Assembly (NCBI RefSeq): GCF_001510665.1
Contig: NZ_LMTI01000005.1
Span: 356,583 to 420,582, forward strand
Direction of reading: 5' to 3'
Source: Bacillus sp. FJAT-27445
GTDB taxonomy: Bacteria; Bacillota; Bacilli; Bacillales; Cytobacillaceae
Length of the DNA: 64,000 nucleotides
Part shown: positions 63,786 to 64,000 of the stretch, one piece after another
Numbering within the stretch: the first letter of the stretch is position 1
How the letters are laid out: every line of letters begins with the position of its first letter
Made by a program: the position numbers and the translations under genes
The notes under the pieces: model-generated
Database searches by the model: none
Seen by the model: only the letters and a program-made list of their open reading frames with translations
What the model was told of the DNA's origin: nothing

Positions 63786-64000
63786 TGATGCAGCAGGGCT
63801 TTTAATCGGATGAATGATGATTAGCACCATAGGGTGGTTTGATTCAATTGCTATATTCCCAACAGATGAATTCCTAAATATGTCTAAAGTGGTATATTAA
63901 TTTTTTCGCTGTTTCTCGTTTATCTTCGCTACATAAAGGTAAAAAGCACTATAAGCCTAAAGATAACATCTGCCCCGGCAGCCTAAACTGGAAGGAAAGG
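63786..64000. other. Window end, no gene identified
   Basis: AT-rich stretch without a convincing open frame. The final bases (CTGGAAGGAAAGG) look like a ribosome binding site for a gene starting beyond the window. Confidence 0.4.

Overview
The window looks like a chromosomal segment of a spore-former-type Bacillaceae (low-to-moderate GC Bacillota). The evidence is strong AAGGAGG-type ribosome binding sites, many TTG/GTG starts, intrinsic terminators after most transcripts, a TPP riboswitch before a thiamine-precursor ABC transporter, a dpp-type dipeptide operon, an Nramp manganese transporter and a heterocycloanthracin/sonorensin-like bacteriocin locus. No rRNA, tRNA, CRISPR array, intact prophage or intact insertion sequence was seen. 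The species cannot be told from the sequence alone.

Layout. 0-14 kb: mostly single-gene units (methyltransferase, hotdog thioesterase, PnuC, two Nudix hydrolases, a tandem pair of S41-protease-like proteins, DUF4317, GrpB, VOC, an orphan BtuF-like protein, an AraC regulator) and a frameshifted nucleotidyltransferase. 14.2 kb: a DsbA/FrnE-type oxidoreductase whose first active-site Cys codon is an in-frame TGA. 15-19 kb: TPP riboswitch, ThiY-like lipoprotein, MTH1187 protein, permease, ATPase and TatD hydrolase. 20-22 kb: GNAT, a 21-bp iteron array, mntH. 22-29 kb: more AT-rich accessory genes, several hypothetical, with a split DUF2268 protease. 29.5-32 kb: secreted EEP-family hydrolase plus TPR/YdcF protein. 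32-35.3 kb: HxlR regulator divergent from a flavin/VOC oxidoreductase operon. 35.8-38 kb: VanW lipoprotein, membrane protein, SUFU-domain protein. 38.4-46.5 kb: lrp, M42 aminopeptidase, dppA, dppBCDFE, which together import and degrade di/oligopeptides. 46.6-51.5 kb: DUF3899, conserved hypothetical, HTH regulator with alpha/beta hydrolase, XRE regulator with two membrane proteins. 51.4-57.9 kb: TOMM bacteriocin cluster (precursor, ThiF-like protein, YcaO cyclodehydratase, SagB dehydrogenase) bracketed by direct repeats. 58-64 kb: nitroreductase, APH-like kinase, GrpB, pepF, MarR regulator, and a scar made of a gyrB 5' fragment joined to a pepF 3' fragment.

The best leads are: (1) the TGA at the redox-active Cys position of the DsbA-like gene, with an intact downstream frame and a hairpin meeting simple bacterial SECIS criteria, which suggests a selenoprotein; (2) the TOMM cluster with an RCGGFG-hexapeptide precursor between ~100-bp direct repeats; (3) a family of ~41-bp palindromic-ended units found as doublets with an exact 52-bp period at three unrelated intergenic sites, plus a related-looking 51-bp triplet; (4) two arrays with exact 21-bp period. 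All functional statements are from reading the sequence and family knowledge; no searches were run.
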